A stretch of DNA of 64,000 nucleotides from Paludibacteraceae bacterium (lineage in GTDB: Bacteria; Bacteroidota; Bacteroidia; Bacteroidales; Paludibacteraceae): the NCBI GenBank assembly GCA_017446455.1, contig JAFSQV010000069.1:1-64000 (forward strand), given 5' to 3'. The position numbers and the translations under genes were made by a program. This document shows, piece by piece, positions 34,184-43,051 of this stretch. The stretch's first letter is position 1; every line of letters starts with the position of its first letter. The notes beneath the pieces are model-generated. The model did no database searches, had not been told where the DNA came from, and saw only the letters and a program-made list of their open reading frames with translations.

Positions 34184-37100
34184 TTACTTTACTTGACGTC
34201 CTTGTGCATCAAATACTTTACCATCCTTCACGATGTACAGCAAGCCGTCTATCATTATTTTGCGGGCGCCATTTGTCGCCACTCCTTCTTCGTTAACCGT
34301 TTCGATGCCCGTTGCTACGTGCTTGATCGGCGAGATCTCGAGCAGGAATCGATCGTCGTAAGTGCCTGCGCTCAGGTTAATCGTATAATCAACGGCGCTC
34401 AGGCTCGTGCGGATACCGGTTTCGTTATCAATCAGCGTTACGCCGATACCTTCAGTGCCTTCCGGAATAGAGAAGGTATAGTCGCCATCCGTCTTCGCAA
34501 TTACACCTACCGGCACAACCGTCGTCTGATCGGTTAGCGGTAATACGTTACCTGCAGCCGGCTCTGTACCGATGAGGGTGTAGATGTTCGATCGATTCTT
34601 ATTGAACTCTTTGATCATATCGTAGTTGAATTCAAATTCAGTTGTAACCGCCTCGTTATCGCTTAACTTCACGAAGGTCTGGTCAACTGCCTCGTCTTTC
34701 TGCAATATCTCCAGACGGAACTCATAATTGCCGCGATATTTCGGGTTGCGACGCGGAGCTGCGGCTGGTGTTACGCTGGTCGTCCAAGTGATAACTCCGC
34801 AATACTGTACTAAGTACGCGTGCATTGCTTTATAGGTGTAACCTACACCCGAACGAGGTGTTACGCTGTTATCTGCCGAGTTCCACTCATAGAAGAAGTT
34901 CGGACCTACATGCGTCTCGTCAGCGGTAGTAATCCAATCCGTATTAGCGAATGTGAGGTTATTCGTGTTCACATACGTCGGAACGCTGATGACATTCCAG
35001 TGACTATCCTTCACGCGACGATCGTACTCAGAGCCGAGAGGCAGACCACTGCCGCCGATTTCTTCGCTTCGATTAATCGTACACAGATGCTCCGGAATAG
35101 TGCAATTAACGCTGGCGTTAGTGATATCTCCCATCGTTCCGTATGACGGGAAGTACAACTCAACGTTCTGAACATCATTTGCCCATACGTCGGATTCCTC
35201 GCCCATTTCATCCAGCTCTAAGGCGATGATATATCCTTGGTTTGGTTCAAAGAACTTACCCTTACGGTCCCAAATAAACTTCCAGTTCGGACCGGACTCT
35301 GCCCAGTAACCCTTCTCTGCACGGGTAGCTCCGTCGTACTCTTCTATGATCCAATGCTTGCCGTATGTGCCAAATCCGAATACCTCGTTCATCGACACGC
35401 GGAACGGGAAGGAAATATAGAAGAGGTCACGCTCGTAGCGAGAGAGTAGCGGGCTGAGCGGTGCATGTCCATCTGCTTTCGACTTGTTATTGATCGTCCA
35501 TTTGTTAAAACGCAGAACTGCGTAGGCTGTCTCGATCTTCGTAATAGCTCCCATTACATCTCCTTCACCTTTCGAGAATGTCAACTGCGTGATATCGCCT
35601 TGATGTTCACGCACGAACATGACGTCGGCGTTAATCTCTTTTACCGTAGATATATTTCCGCTCGGCTGCCAAGCAGCTAACAAACGATCTGTTTTGAAGT
35701 CATAAATCACGCGAACAAGCTCTGCACTACCACCACCCGTCATCAACTGGATAGCGTGGTCTGCATCAAAGGCGCCTTCACTTCCTTTAAAATAGAACGT
35801 AGAGCCATGGAACAAAGCCGTCAACTTAACATATGAATTCGGTACAATCTTTACATTAGCTTCATAAATCCAGTTCTCATTATCCACGAACTGCATATTG
35901 TTTGCTCCGCCACCATGGTTATTGCCCGGATTAGCTTCACTATCTCCTGTAAGCGGACTTCCATCCGGAGCAAGTAACTCACTTGCTTGACCGCAAAGGA
36001 CAAGGAATTTACTACCATTATTTTTACCTCTTGCCAGATAAGCACGAATCAGTTTGTTATAACGGATATCCCACATGAAGCGTACGTTCGCGTCTGCCAT
36101 GATATCGCCTTTTTTATAACCGACACCATCGGTTTCGTGAACATGACTCGCATCTCCGCCTCTATAGTTGTGCGTAATAAGTGTATCGGAAATACAATCA
36201 CTATAGTCGTTAGCTATACAGAACTTCACATTCATGCCGCTCTCGACAAACTTCATGTAGTAGTGCGTGTAATCGCTGTGATCCTTTGAGTACTCAGAGT
36301 ACGTCATCATGTGGTCATCAGACTTATAGTTGTCCCACTTCGTACTGCCTGCACAATCGGTGCGGATATAGTAGTTTCCTGTGTATTCGCCGAGATTCTC
36401 TACAGAACTGATTCCGTCACCCGCTGTATTTTGAGTGATCTTGAAATTATATACACCTGTTGCAGCTACACTGATATCCGTCCAACCTTGTACTTGTGTC
36501 CAAGTAATAGCACCGGTACTTTCATTGATAGAATTCACTTTCTCTATCTTGTATTGAGGAGAATTATCCTTGGCTACATAGAATGAGATTATATCTTCAG
36601 CACCTCCCTCTGCGGAAATTACGCGAGAGGGGTGGAACCATGTTTGTGCTACGTGATTAGATGTCTGTGACCAACTAGCATTATCGGTATAAAGCACACG
36701 ATAGTCACCGGTTTTAGCGGGGAAGGTTGCCTGCAAGCATATCTTTCCGTCTCCATTACATGTGATGATAAAGTCATAATCACCGGCAGCGGTCGCTTTA
36801 ATCCAAATAGCTGCATAATTATCGTCCTGTCTATCGGTAACTACCACATCTCCTGTACGATGGAGGTGACCGGAAGCATTGGTGTACAACATCGAGTTGT
36901 TACGCAAGATCTTCACACCATAACCTCCCGCAGCTTCCAGGTTAACGGTCGCCTTGAAGAGTTGACCGGTAACATCTGCGTTGGTGAAAGTTGTAGAGGA
37001 CAACTCTACACGGCCATCTGCAGCTGTTTGGTTATAAATCTTCAGCGTGTATCCGGTAGCTCCTTCTTCGCCGTTAACCGGATCGTAGTAACGCCAATAA

Positions 37101-39502
37101 CCCTTGTTGTAGTATACGGCTTTACCTTCACCTCCTTTATTGAAGTCTTGTCCTTCTTGTGTTATCGGAACGAACATCGGTGTACCGGCATTGTATCCGT
37201 AATATGTGTTAGCACTGGAAGCGCAAGCGGGGTTAGATGGGAACACAACAGCCGCTCCATCACCTCCTGCCCAGAACGCTTGATAACCACCGTCTCCGCT
37301 AGTGCCAGAACCATAGGTGGCATTCGTAAAGGCCACATCGGTACCCGGTGTGCCTTCCCAATAATAGATATCGGTCTCTCCGGGAACAAGGCTCATAGGT
37401 TGGTTTCTCGTCTGACCTTTATTTCCTGCACCGCCTTGGCCATTATCCCAATAGGAGTTATGGAAATATACATCGGTCCATCCCAAGGTGTTCTTGAAAT
37501 AGATCATCGATTTTTTGTTGTACACTGCTGTCAGACGACCGTCATAAACGGCTTTGATTTGGATAGTAGCATTTGTGCTGGTGGTTACGGGATCCGAATC
37601 TCCATTCTTGATAGTCACGCCATCACCTGCGTCCCAGCGAGCGAATGTATAACCGAAGATATCTGGAGCAGTGATGTCATCAGACCATGCTAACGGACGA
37701 CCGGTCACAGAACCTGAAGCCTGAATTGTGTTGCCGCTTGCGTCTTGGTAACGTATCGTCACCGTATGAGTACCTGCTACTTGGAAACTGGCTGTGGTAG
37801 AGTCGATTGTTGTGCCGGCCTTGGCTGTTGAGCCAGTGCGTAATACGGCTTCTATCAAGTAGGTACCTGACGTTTCCAGAGAGGTGAATTGTACACCTGT
37901 TGTATTATAGACCGACATTGATGGTTGTGATGCCAGCGGGTTGCCGTTGCTATAGAGCACTCTCCAGTCGATATGTGTTGTTCCTGTCGGTGTCGGTTCT
38001 ACGGTCGGAGTTACTTTCACTCCGTTTGGCACACTCTGTGCCACAATGGCATCCACCAGCGTCAATGCGGTGATTGCTGCTTTCTTGTAGTAGGCGTAGA
38101 GTGTGGTTGGACTCTCGGTATCTTTGTCCCAGTTTGTTACGCTGACACCTGTTCCGTCATAGTATTGCGTACCTGCACCATCGGCAGCGTCATAGAATCC
38201 CATGAACGCATAACTCTCAGCCGCAGTAGGAGGTGTAACGGATGTCATTGCCGCCGCGTAAGTCGCAGTAGTAGAGGTTGTGGCCCCCGTGTTGCTTCCA
38301 TAACCGGTATCCGACTCATCAAAGTCAAAGTTGATGGTACATTGTTTTGCATTCCAGATAGCGTACAGGTCGTAGTATGTGCCATGTGTAGCTGGGTTTA
38401 GAGTGATTGACGCACCATCCGTATGGACCACTGTCTTGGCATCAGCTCCGGCTGAACTGGTAGCCCATCCTCCAAAATTATAGCCTGTTTTCGTAAAGGC
38501 ATTGCTTGTCAACGCTTGTGCAACACCATAGGTATAGACCTGATTACTCATAGAACCTCCGGTATTGCCTTTTCCGTAGAAACGCACAGTTTGTGTGTTA
38601 ATGGCGTAATTGGCTGTAGCTACGGCACTATTCGCCGTTGGTGTAAAAGTGGTGCTTTTATTTGTTGCCGTACCGAATGAACCTTTAGATGTAGTCCAAT
38701 TTACCCAGTGGTAACCGGTGTTTGCTGTTTGTGCATTAACAGTAACAGAACTGCCCGATTTAACAACCGTTTGGCTATTGGTAATTGTCGGTGCATTAGC
38801 TGCTTCTGTAGGTGTGCGAGAAACAGATATTCCTGTACGAACGGTTATCCAAGAAGAACTATTATCCCAACCTGTTATCTCCACACCATTATTTCCTGAT
38901 GAAGGAGCAAGGTCAGATGTCTGATTCCATACATTGCTCCAAGCTTTTGTAGAAGTATCACTACTATTCATGCGGCAGAAGATGACGTATGGCCATTCGC
39001 CGGAAGGAACGGTTACTGAATAATAATCCGATGTGCCAACTCGCGTACACTTTACCCACGTTTGTCCTGTTACGCCCAAGAAGCAAGCAGTAAACCACGC
39101 ACTATTAGACTTCCAATCACTATTAACAAGAAGATATAATACTTGGTCTCCGGCAAATGTGCTCAAAGTACTCCATGTAGAACCATTATATGAAGCTATA
39201 TAGTTCTTACTATCATTAGGAACGGTTAAGTCACTCGTTTGAGACGAAGCATTATTGTACCTAAATATACAAGAGGTATTTGTACCAATATCATAGCCAT
39301 AGATGCTTCCGCTAATTTGGACCATGTTAGGGTTCGAACCCCATGAAGTAGAAGGAGAACCTCCCCAAAAGTGAACTTTAGGAGTCCCTGATTGGCTTCC
39401 GTTGTTGTAATAAACAACTTTTGCCCACATTTGTGTGGATACACTTCCTATCAGTATTCCTATCAATACCAATAGTGTTTTCAGAAATAAATGTTTTTTC
39501 AT
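34184..39502 (-). CDS. Giant secreted surface protein with InlB-type repeats
   Basis: A 1772-residue secreted protein. The signal peptide is MKKHLFLKTLLVLIGILIGSVSTQMWA. The N-terminal third is Ser/Thr/Asn-rich with modules resembling carbohydrate-binding domains (VVYYNNGSQSGTPKVHFWGG; VYFHNSYW; VYYWEG). At about 305-395 there are Listeria-Bacteroides (InlB B) repeats: VRFYGKGNTGGSMSNQ...GYNFGGWATS...YDLYAIW, and again FDESDTGYG...YAYYKK. The C-terminal 500 residues are a long beta-rich region common in Bacteroidales surface proteins. It ends with the short tail IVKDGKVFDAQGRQVK. Probably adhesin- or glycan-related, but no binding partner is evident. The coding sequence is more AT-rich than its neighbours. 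Confidence 0.8.
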   Translation of the reverse strand: MKKHLFLKTLLVLIGILIGSVSTQMWAKVVYYNNGSQSGTPKVHFWGGSPSTSWGSNPNMVQISGSIYGYDIGTNTSCIFRYNNASSQTSDLTVPNDSKNYIASYNGSTWSTLSTFAGDQVLYLLVNSDWKSNSAWFTACFLGVTGQTWVKCTRVGTSDYYSVTVPSGEWPYVIFCRMNSSDTSTKAWSNVWNQTSDLAPSSGNNGVEITGWDNSSSWITVRTGISVSRTPTEAANAPTITNSQTVVKSGSSVTVNAQTANTGYHWVNWTTSKGSFGTATNKSTTFTPTANSAVATANYAINTQTVRFYGKGNTGGSMSNQVYTYGVAQALTSNAFTKTGYNFGGWATSSAGADAKTVVHTDGASITLNPATHGTYYDLYAIWNAKQCTINFDFDESDTGYGSNTGATTSTTATYAAAMTSVTPPTAAESYAFMGFYDAADGAGTQYYDGTGVSVTNWDKDTESPTTLYAYYKKAAITALTLVDAIVAQSVPNGVKVTPTVEPTPTGTTHIDWRVLYSNGNPLASQPSMSVYNTTGVQFTSLETSGTYLIEAVLRTGSTAKAGTTIDSTTASFQVAGTHTVTIRYQDASGNTIQASGSVTGRPLAWSDDITAPDIFGYTFARWDAGDGVTIKNGDSDPVTTSTNATIQIKAVYDGRLTAVYNKKSMIYFKNTLGWTDVYFHNSYWDNGQGGAGNKGQTRNQPMSLVPGETDIYYWEGTPGTDVAFTNATYGSGTSGDGGYQAFWAGGDGAAVVFPSNPACASSANTYYGYNAGTPMFVPITQEGQDFNKGGEGKAVYYNKGYWRYYDPVNGEEGATGYTLKIYNQTAADGRVELSSTTFTNADVTGQLFKATVNLEAAGGYGVKILRNNSMLYTNASGHLHRTGDVVVTDRQDDNYAAIWIKATAAGDYDFIITCNGDGKICLQATFPAKTGDYRVLYTDNASWSQTSNHVAQTWFHPSRVISAEGGAEDIISFYVAKDNSPQYKIEKVNSINESTGAITWTQVQGWTDISVAATGVYNFKITQNTAGDGISSVENLGEYTGNYYIRTDCAGSTKWDNYKSDDHMMTYSEYSKDHSDYTHYYMKFVESGMNVKFCIANDYSDCISDTLITHNYRGGDASHVHETDGVGYKKGDIMADANVRFMWDIRYNKLIRAYLARGKNNGSKFLVLCGQASELLAPDGSPLTGDSEANPGNNHGGGANNMQFVDNENWIYEANVKIVPNSYVKLTALFHGSTFYFKGSEGAFDADHAIQLMTGGGSAELVRVIYDFKTDRLLAAWQPSGNISTVKEINADVMFVREHQGDITQLTFSKGEGDVMGAITKIETAYAVLRFNKWTINNKSKADGHAPLSPLLSRYERDLFYISFPFRVSMNEVFGFGTYGKHWIIEEYDGATRAEKGYWAESGPNWKFIWDRKGKFFEPNQGYIIALELDEMGEESDVWANDVQNVELYFPSYGTMGDITNASVNCTIPEHLCTINRSEEIGGSGLPLGSEYDRRVKDSHWNVISVPTYVNTNNLTFANTDWITTADETHVGPNFFYEWNSADNSVTPRSGVGYTYKAMHAYLVQYCGVITWTTSVTPAAAPRRNPKYRGNYEFRLEILQKDEAVDQTFVKLSDNEAVTTEFEFNYDMIKEFNKNRSNIYTLIGTEPAAGNVLPLTDQTTVVPVGVIAKTDGDYTFSIPEGTEGIGVTLIDNETGIRTSLSAVDYTINLSAGTYDDRFLLEISPIKHVATGIETVNEEGVATNGARKIMIDGLLYIVKDGKVFDAQGRQVK

Positions 39503-39837
39503 AATGTATTTTTTATTTTTTGTTATTTTTCTCTTTCGGTCTCTCGTTCACATACATACACAAAAAAGCGCAGAACCTGTATTGTTAACTTGTCCTGCGG
39601 TTCAGAGGCCTTCGCATTGCCTATATCTGTCAGTACAAGCAACACAGAGCCTACGCCAATATAGTATATAGTTCTCCCTTAACACAGGGAGGGTATATAC
39701 CTACGTAAACATCTATCGTTGCCTTGTTTTGAACAGATATTGAGAAAGTTGCGAAGTTTCCGAACCATCAAAACAAGCGTAAATAAACGCCTTTCAATAT
39801 GTACTCACTTTTTTACGCTGTTGAGCCCAGCGGTTAT
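39503..39837. other. Gene-free gap between the giant protein and the HEPN gene
   Basis: About 335 bp. It holds an inverted repeat CTTGTTTTGA (39723-39732) with 39768-39777, and a small GCGT/ACGC hairpin next to it. No -33/-7 pair with the usual spacing was found for the giant gene, so its promoter is unclear. Confidence 0.5.
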
Positions 39838-40233
39838 TTATTGTATAAGGCTCAGTACCTTATCTATAAATTGCTTTGTTTGTTCAATTCTCGGAGCTGT
39901 GTCTTCTTCTGTTGCATAGTACGTGCAATTATAATCACTCTTCTCACGCATTGTTTGAAGTTGAGAATAAAACGCTCCATCTTGTTTGCTGAGAATGCCG
40001 GTTTTTACATAAAACTGATGCAGAATAATAACCGCGCCTTGATGAGAACCGACATTGTGATGGTCGTTAACGAGTAATGCACTTACTGCGTGGAACGCCG
40101 CATAATATAATCTATTAGCTATGTTATTCCATAGACCTGCTTGGCGAAGAATTTCTATCTCTGCAAATGTATTCAGCGCTTTCTCCTTCTCCAGATTCAC
40201 AATAATATGTCTTTCTTCATCATTGAGACTCAT
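39838..40233 (-). CDS. HEPN-domain protein of a HEPN/MNT pair
   Basis: A 131-residue helical protein. IANRLYYAAFHAVSALLV (about 38-55) and MREKSDYN (95-102) are typical of PF05168-type HEPN domains. In HEPN/MNT toxin-antitoxin pairs HEPN is the toxin, an RNase whose R-x4-6-H motif is blocked by AMP added by the MNT partner. Here R96 is followed by D100-Y101 with no His at the expected place, so RNase activity is uncertain. Its start overlaps the MNT stop (ATGA), so the two are translationally coupled. Confidence 0.85.
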   Translation of the reverse strand: MSLNDEERHIIVNLEKEKALNTFAEIEILRQAGLWNNIANRLYYAAFHAVSALLVNDHHNVGSHQGAVIILHQFYVKTGILSKQDGAFYSQLQTMREKSDYNCTYYATEEDTAPRIEQTKQFIDKVLSLIQ

Positions 40234-40547
40234 ACCAATACGATTTTGTCTTGTTCTACATTCTTATAAAACGGCGTAAAACTCATTTTTTCCCATTCTT
40301 GCCGGGAATACGTATGAACGCTAAAATACTGTCCTTGATCAAAACCAAGCTCCATTAACGGATAGGAAATATTCACAAAATCCGCATTCTCATTCTGAGG
40401 TCTATTCAGCAACACCAACAAATCCCAATCGGAGTCAGCACGGTGATCACCTCTTGCACGCGAACCATATAACCACAGATGACTCCCCTTCGGCAGTATC
40501 TGCTTTCCTATCGTCTGGATTTGCTCTATGGTTTTCGCTCTGTTCAT
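40230..40547 (-). CDS. MNT nucleotidyltransferase of a HEPN/MNT pair
   Basis: A 105-residue minimal nucleotidyltransferase. The signature G28-S29-x10-D40-x-D42 (GSRARGDHRADSDWDLLV) is complete, so it should bind metal and nucleotide. In known MntA-HepT modules this protein AMPylates the HEPN partner and acts as antitoxin. It is first in the pair and has its own promoter at 40623-40654. Confidence 0.9.
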   Translation of the reverse strand: MNRAKTIEQIQTIGKQILPKGSHLWLYGSRARGDHRADSDWDLLVLLNRPQNENADFVNISYPLMELGFDQGQYFSVHTYSRQEWEKMSFTPFYKNVEQDKIVLV

Positions 40548-40622
40548 ATTTTCCTTTTCTTATATAGATTCGTGTGCGCATACATGCTCACGTGTGTAGC
40601 GCCTTTGCACCCAAATCGGCTG

Positions 40623-40654
40623 CAAAGATACTGTTTTTTTTTGACATTAACAAA
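40623..40654 (-). promoter_or_regulatory. Promoter of the HEPN/MNT pair
   Basis: Minus strand TTTG (40651-40654), 20-nt spacer, TATCTTTG (40623-40630). The leader of about 70 nt to 40547 has an alternating GCATAC/ACGTGTG stretch. Confidence 0.72.
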
Positions 40655-40739
40655 TTTTTGCACAAAAATCACAAAAAAATCTGTACTTTTCACACGAATT
40701 TAGTGTTTTTGATAATAACTAAAAGCCATGAGCATAAAA

Positions 40740-40759
40740 AATCCCTATTTTTGGGGATT
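40740..40759 (+). promoter_or_regulatory. Palindromic operator candidate AATCCC-N8-GGGATT
   Basis: AATCCC (40740-40745) and GGGATT (40754-40759) with an 8-nt T-rich spacer, overlapping the -33 TTG of the downstream promoter. The same palindrome with the same spacing is at 47974-47993. Confidence 0.55.
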
Positions 40760-40788
40760 GTGTATGTGGGGAAAAAGCAGTAATTTTG
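40758..40788 (+). promoter_or_regulatory. Promoter of the propeller-like gene
   Basis: TTG (40758-40760), 20-nt spacer starting TGTATGTG and ending AAAAAGCAG, TAATTTTG (40781-40788). The leader is long, about 170 nt, and includes two copies of GCCCCAGAAT (40896-40915). No other gene is seen in 40548-40963. Confidence 0.78.
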
Positions 40789-40963
40789 CACTCGCTTACA
40801 TTAGAACTCCGCGTGACTCGCGACCACGTCGCTCAATGACGCCTACGTTCTATGCTACGCTCTCCCCACTGCAACTCTACGAGTTACATCGGGAGCCCCA
40901 GAATGCCCCAGAATGATTAAAATCATTTTATTACTTACAACAAACAACAAAATACAAACGCTT

Positions 40964-42514
40964 ATGAAAAAAATTTTTCTTTTTGCAGCCTTAGGGCTGG
41001 CAGTGATGGCGCAAGGCGCTGAACTGAATTCGATCAAGACGCTCGTAGATGAGCAGGCGGATGCCAGCAAAGGCGCCACCCAGATCTACAGCCTCGAGTA
41101 TGCCGCGGACGGCAGTCTGTACCTGCTGAACATGTATCAGACGGCGAGCGCCGAAGAGACCGGTTTGCTCTTCGAAGGCAAGGCCTACCAAGGTGCTACG
41201 GCCGCTAAATGGGGCAGCAAGACCGGCGAGCAGAAATACTCGAACATGCGTAACTCCTTCCTCGCCAAACTCGACGCAGAGGGTAACGTGCTGTGGGCAA
41301 AAGCCGACACGACGGGCGACTATGACCTCGCCAACTCGGCGCTGGCGCTGACGGCCGACGGCGGCGTGATATTCGCCGACAAGTTCCGCACCCGCAAAGG
41401 TGTGTACATGAGTTTCTTCAACCTCTACGACGCCAACGGCGCATTGGTAGCGACGAACAATATGTCGTTCACCAACTACGACTCGATCGAGGTAGACGGT
41501 AAGAAAGTAGCGCGCAAAGAAGCTTTCTCGTGGAGCGGCGCTACGCAGGACGAGGACGGCTTCGTATATATCGCCGGTCTGCAAGGCGACACACTGCTGC
41601 CGACATGGAAAGACTCGATCGCTCCTCGTAAGGCATGGAACACCAAGGGTTCGCTCAGCAGCAACTGCAACACCGTGATCCTGAAGTACAAACCGGCATA
41701 CAACGCCTATATGGACCTGGATTACGTAGGCGCCGTGATCAACAATGACGAGTTGGTATATGACAAACCGCTCGGTCTGCACTACGAGAACGGCAAGTTG
41801 TATGTAGCCGGCTCGTACAGCAACGGCACCGAGAGCGGTATCTATGCCGCCGCATACAACACGAACCTCGAGCGCGAGTTCATCCAATACCACCCGGTTG
41901 CCGGTAACCTCCAGTTCCAGCAGACGAAGTTCGCAGACGGTAAGATCTTCATCTGCGGCGGTCTGGCCAAGGGCTCTGTGACCGTAGGCGAGAAGACCCT
42001 CACCGCGGCCGGCACGCTGAATAACGGCTTGATCTATATCCTCGACCAAGCTACCGGCGCAGCACTCGACGTAGCGCTGTTAGGCAAAGAGAAAGAGCTG
42101 CATATCACCGTAGCCGCTCTACCGACCGACACCGGTATCATCGCGTACCACTACGGCCCGATGGGCACGAGCGTAGCGCTGAACTACAACGAGAACCTGG
42201 AACTGGTGAGCGTAGATACCTTGGCGCTCGGCGGCGGTGCTTCCACTCTGACGACCGTAGCTCGTAACGCAGAGGGCAACAAGACCTCTATCGGTCTGCG
42301 CGCGAAGACCGGTTCGGACTTTACCGTCCTGGATGCCGAGCCGCTCGACTTCACAACCACCAACTGGTACTGCGTGATTGCCGAGCTCAACACCAAAGGC
42401 GAGACGCAAGGTATTGACGATATCCAAACCGGCGAGAAGGCCGTGAAGTTCATCCAGAACGGACAGCTCTTCATCCGCCATAACGGAAAAACGTATAATG
42501 TCTTGGGAATGTAA
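40964..42514 (+). CDS. Secreted propeller-like protein with short C-terminal tail
   Basis: I cannot assign a function. It has 516 residues from the ATG at 40964 (MKKIFLFAALGLAVMAQGAELN), a clear signal peptide. The mature part has repeated blades with text such as LEYAADGSLYLLNMY, LAKLDAEGNVLWAKADTTGDYD, ATQDEDGFVYIAGLQGD, LHYENGKLYVAGSYSNG and FADGKIFICGGLAKG, like SBBP/PQQ-type beta-propellers. It ends with the short tail FIQNGQLFIRHNGKTYNVLGM, the shortest version of the tail found on other secreted proteins here. It is monocistronic, with a strong terminator at 42539. Confidence 0.75.
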   Translation: MKKIFLFAALGLAVMAQGAELNSIKTLVDEQADASKGATQIYSLEYAADGSLYLLNMYQTASAEETGLLFEGKAYQGATAAKWGSKTGEQKYSNMRNSFLAKLDAEGNVLWAKADTTGDYDLANSALALTADGGVIFADKFRTRKGVYMSFFNLYDANGALVATNNMSFTNYDSIEVDGKKVARKEAFSWSGATQDEDGFVYIAGLQGDTLLPTWKDSIAPRKAWNTKGSLSSNCNTVILKYKPAYNAYMDLDYVGAVINNDELVYDKPLGLHYENGKLYVAGSYSNGTESGIYAAAYNTNLEREFIQYHPVAGNLQFQQTKFADGKIFICGGLAKGSVTVGEKTLTAAGTLNNGLIYILDQATGAALDVALLGKEKELHITVAALPTDTGIIAYHYGPMGTSVALNYNENLELVSVDTLALGGGASTLTTVARNAEGNKTSIGLRAKTGSDFTVLDAEPLDFTTTNWYCVIAELNTKGETQGIDDIQTGEKAVKFIQNGQLFIRHNGKTYNVLGM

Positions 42515-42535
42515 TAGAGGTTAGAGGTTAGAGGT
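42515..42535 (+). repeat. 7-bp-period array, TAGAGGT units
   Basis: Three perfect TAGAGGT units starting on the base after the TAA stop of the propeller-like gene. Confidence 0.93.
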
Positions 42536-42538
42536 TAG

Positions 42539-42570
42539 AAAAAGGCCCGCCGGTTGGCGAGCCTTTTTTC
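42539..42570. terminator. Bidirectional terminator
   Basis: AAAAGGC and GCCTTTTTT flank an inner GCC-GGTT-GGC stem. It serves the plus-strand propeller-like gene and the convergent minus-strand lipoprotein gene. Confidence 0.88.
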
Positions 42571-42586
42571 GTGGAGGTACGGGTCA

Positions 42587-43018
42587 TTACTCGGTGATGA
42601 TCTCGTACTCAATCGCGTCGATGTAGAATTTCTTGACGGTCGAGCAAACGCCGCAAGCTTCTTCGCCCTCGTGATGATGCTCCTCCTCTACTGCCGGTTG
42701 CTCAACCGGAACCTCGATAGCGCGGAGCACGCCGCGAACGCGTACTTTGTTGTTGATGCACTCACCGGCGAAAGACTCGAACTCTACCGCATTCGCGCGG
42801 ATGAACTCACCCTCTTCGCTACTCTGGAGGAAGGCTTTCTTACCGCCGTGCTTGCAGAGGTGCAAGCAGTTACCTTCTACCAGGATCGTGTCTCCTACGA
42901 GCGCTTCACCTTGTTCAAACACTTCGTCTACCGAATACACGGTCGGCGCTACTTCTGCCTTCTGGCAAGCCGTCAGAGCAAACAGCCCTGCGACCAATAC
43001 AAAAAGAATCTTTTTCAT
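42587..43018 (-). CDS. OB-fold-like lipoprotein with Cys/His clusters
   Basis: A 143-residue lipoprotein (lipobox LFALTACQK). The middle is OB-like: ALVGDTILVEGNCLHLCKHGGKKAFLQ (about 39-65) and NNKVRVRGVLRAIEV. Two likely metal-binding clusters are C-x3-C-x-H in CLHLCKH and the stretch HHHEGEEACGVC near residue 120. It is the last gene of the TonB receptor/DUF4876/DUF6850 run, which suggests a role in uptake or sensing of a metal or metal complex; that is inference. A 7-bp array overlaps its start codon. Confidence 0.75.
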   Translation of the reverse strand: MKKILFVLVAGLFALTACQKAEVAPTVYSVDEVFEQGEALVGDTILVEGNCLHLCKHGGKKAFLQSSEEGEFIRANAVEFESFAGECINNKVRVRGVLRAIEVPVEQPAVEEEHHHEGEEACGVCSTVKKFYIDAIEYEIITE

Positions 43019-43051
43019 TGCTAATTGTTGATTGATGATTGTTAATTATTA
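43017..43051 (+). repeat. 7-bp-period array, ATTGNTN units
   Basis: ATTGCTA, ATTGTTG, ATTGATG, ATTGTTA, ATTATTA, filling the gap between the DUF6850-like gene and the lipoprotein gene and touching the ATG of the latter. Confidence 0.88.
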
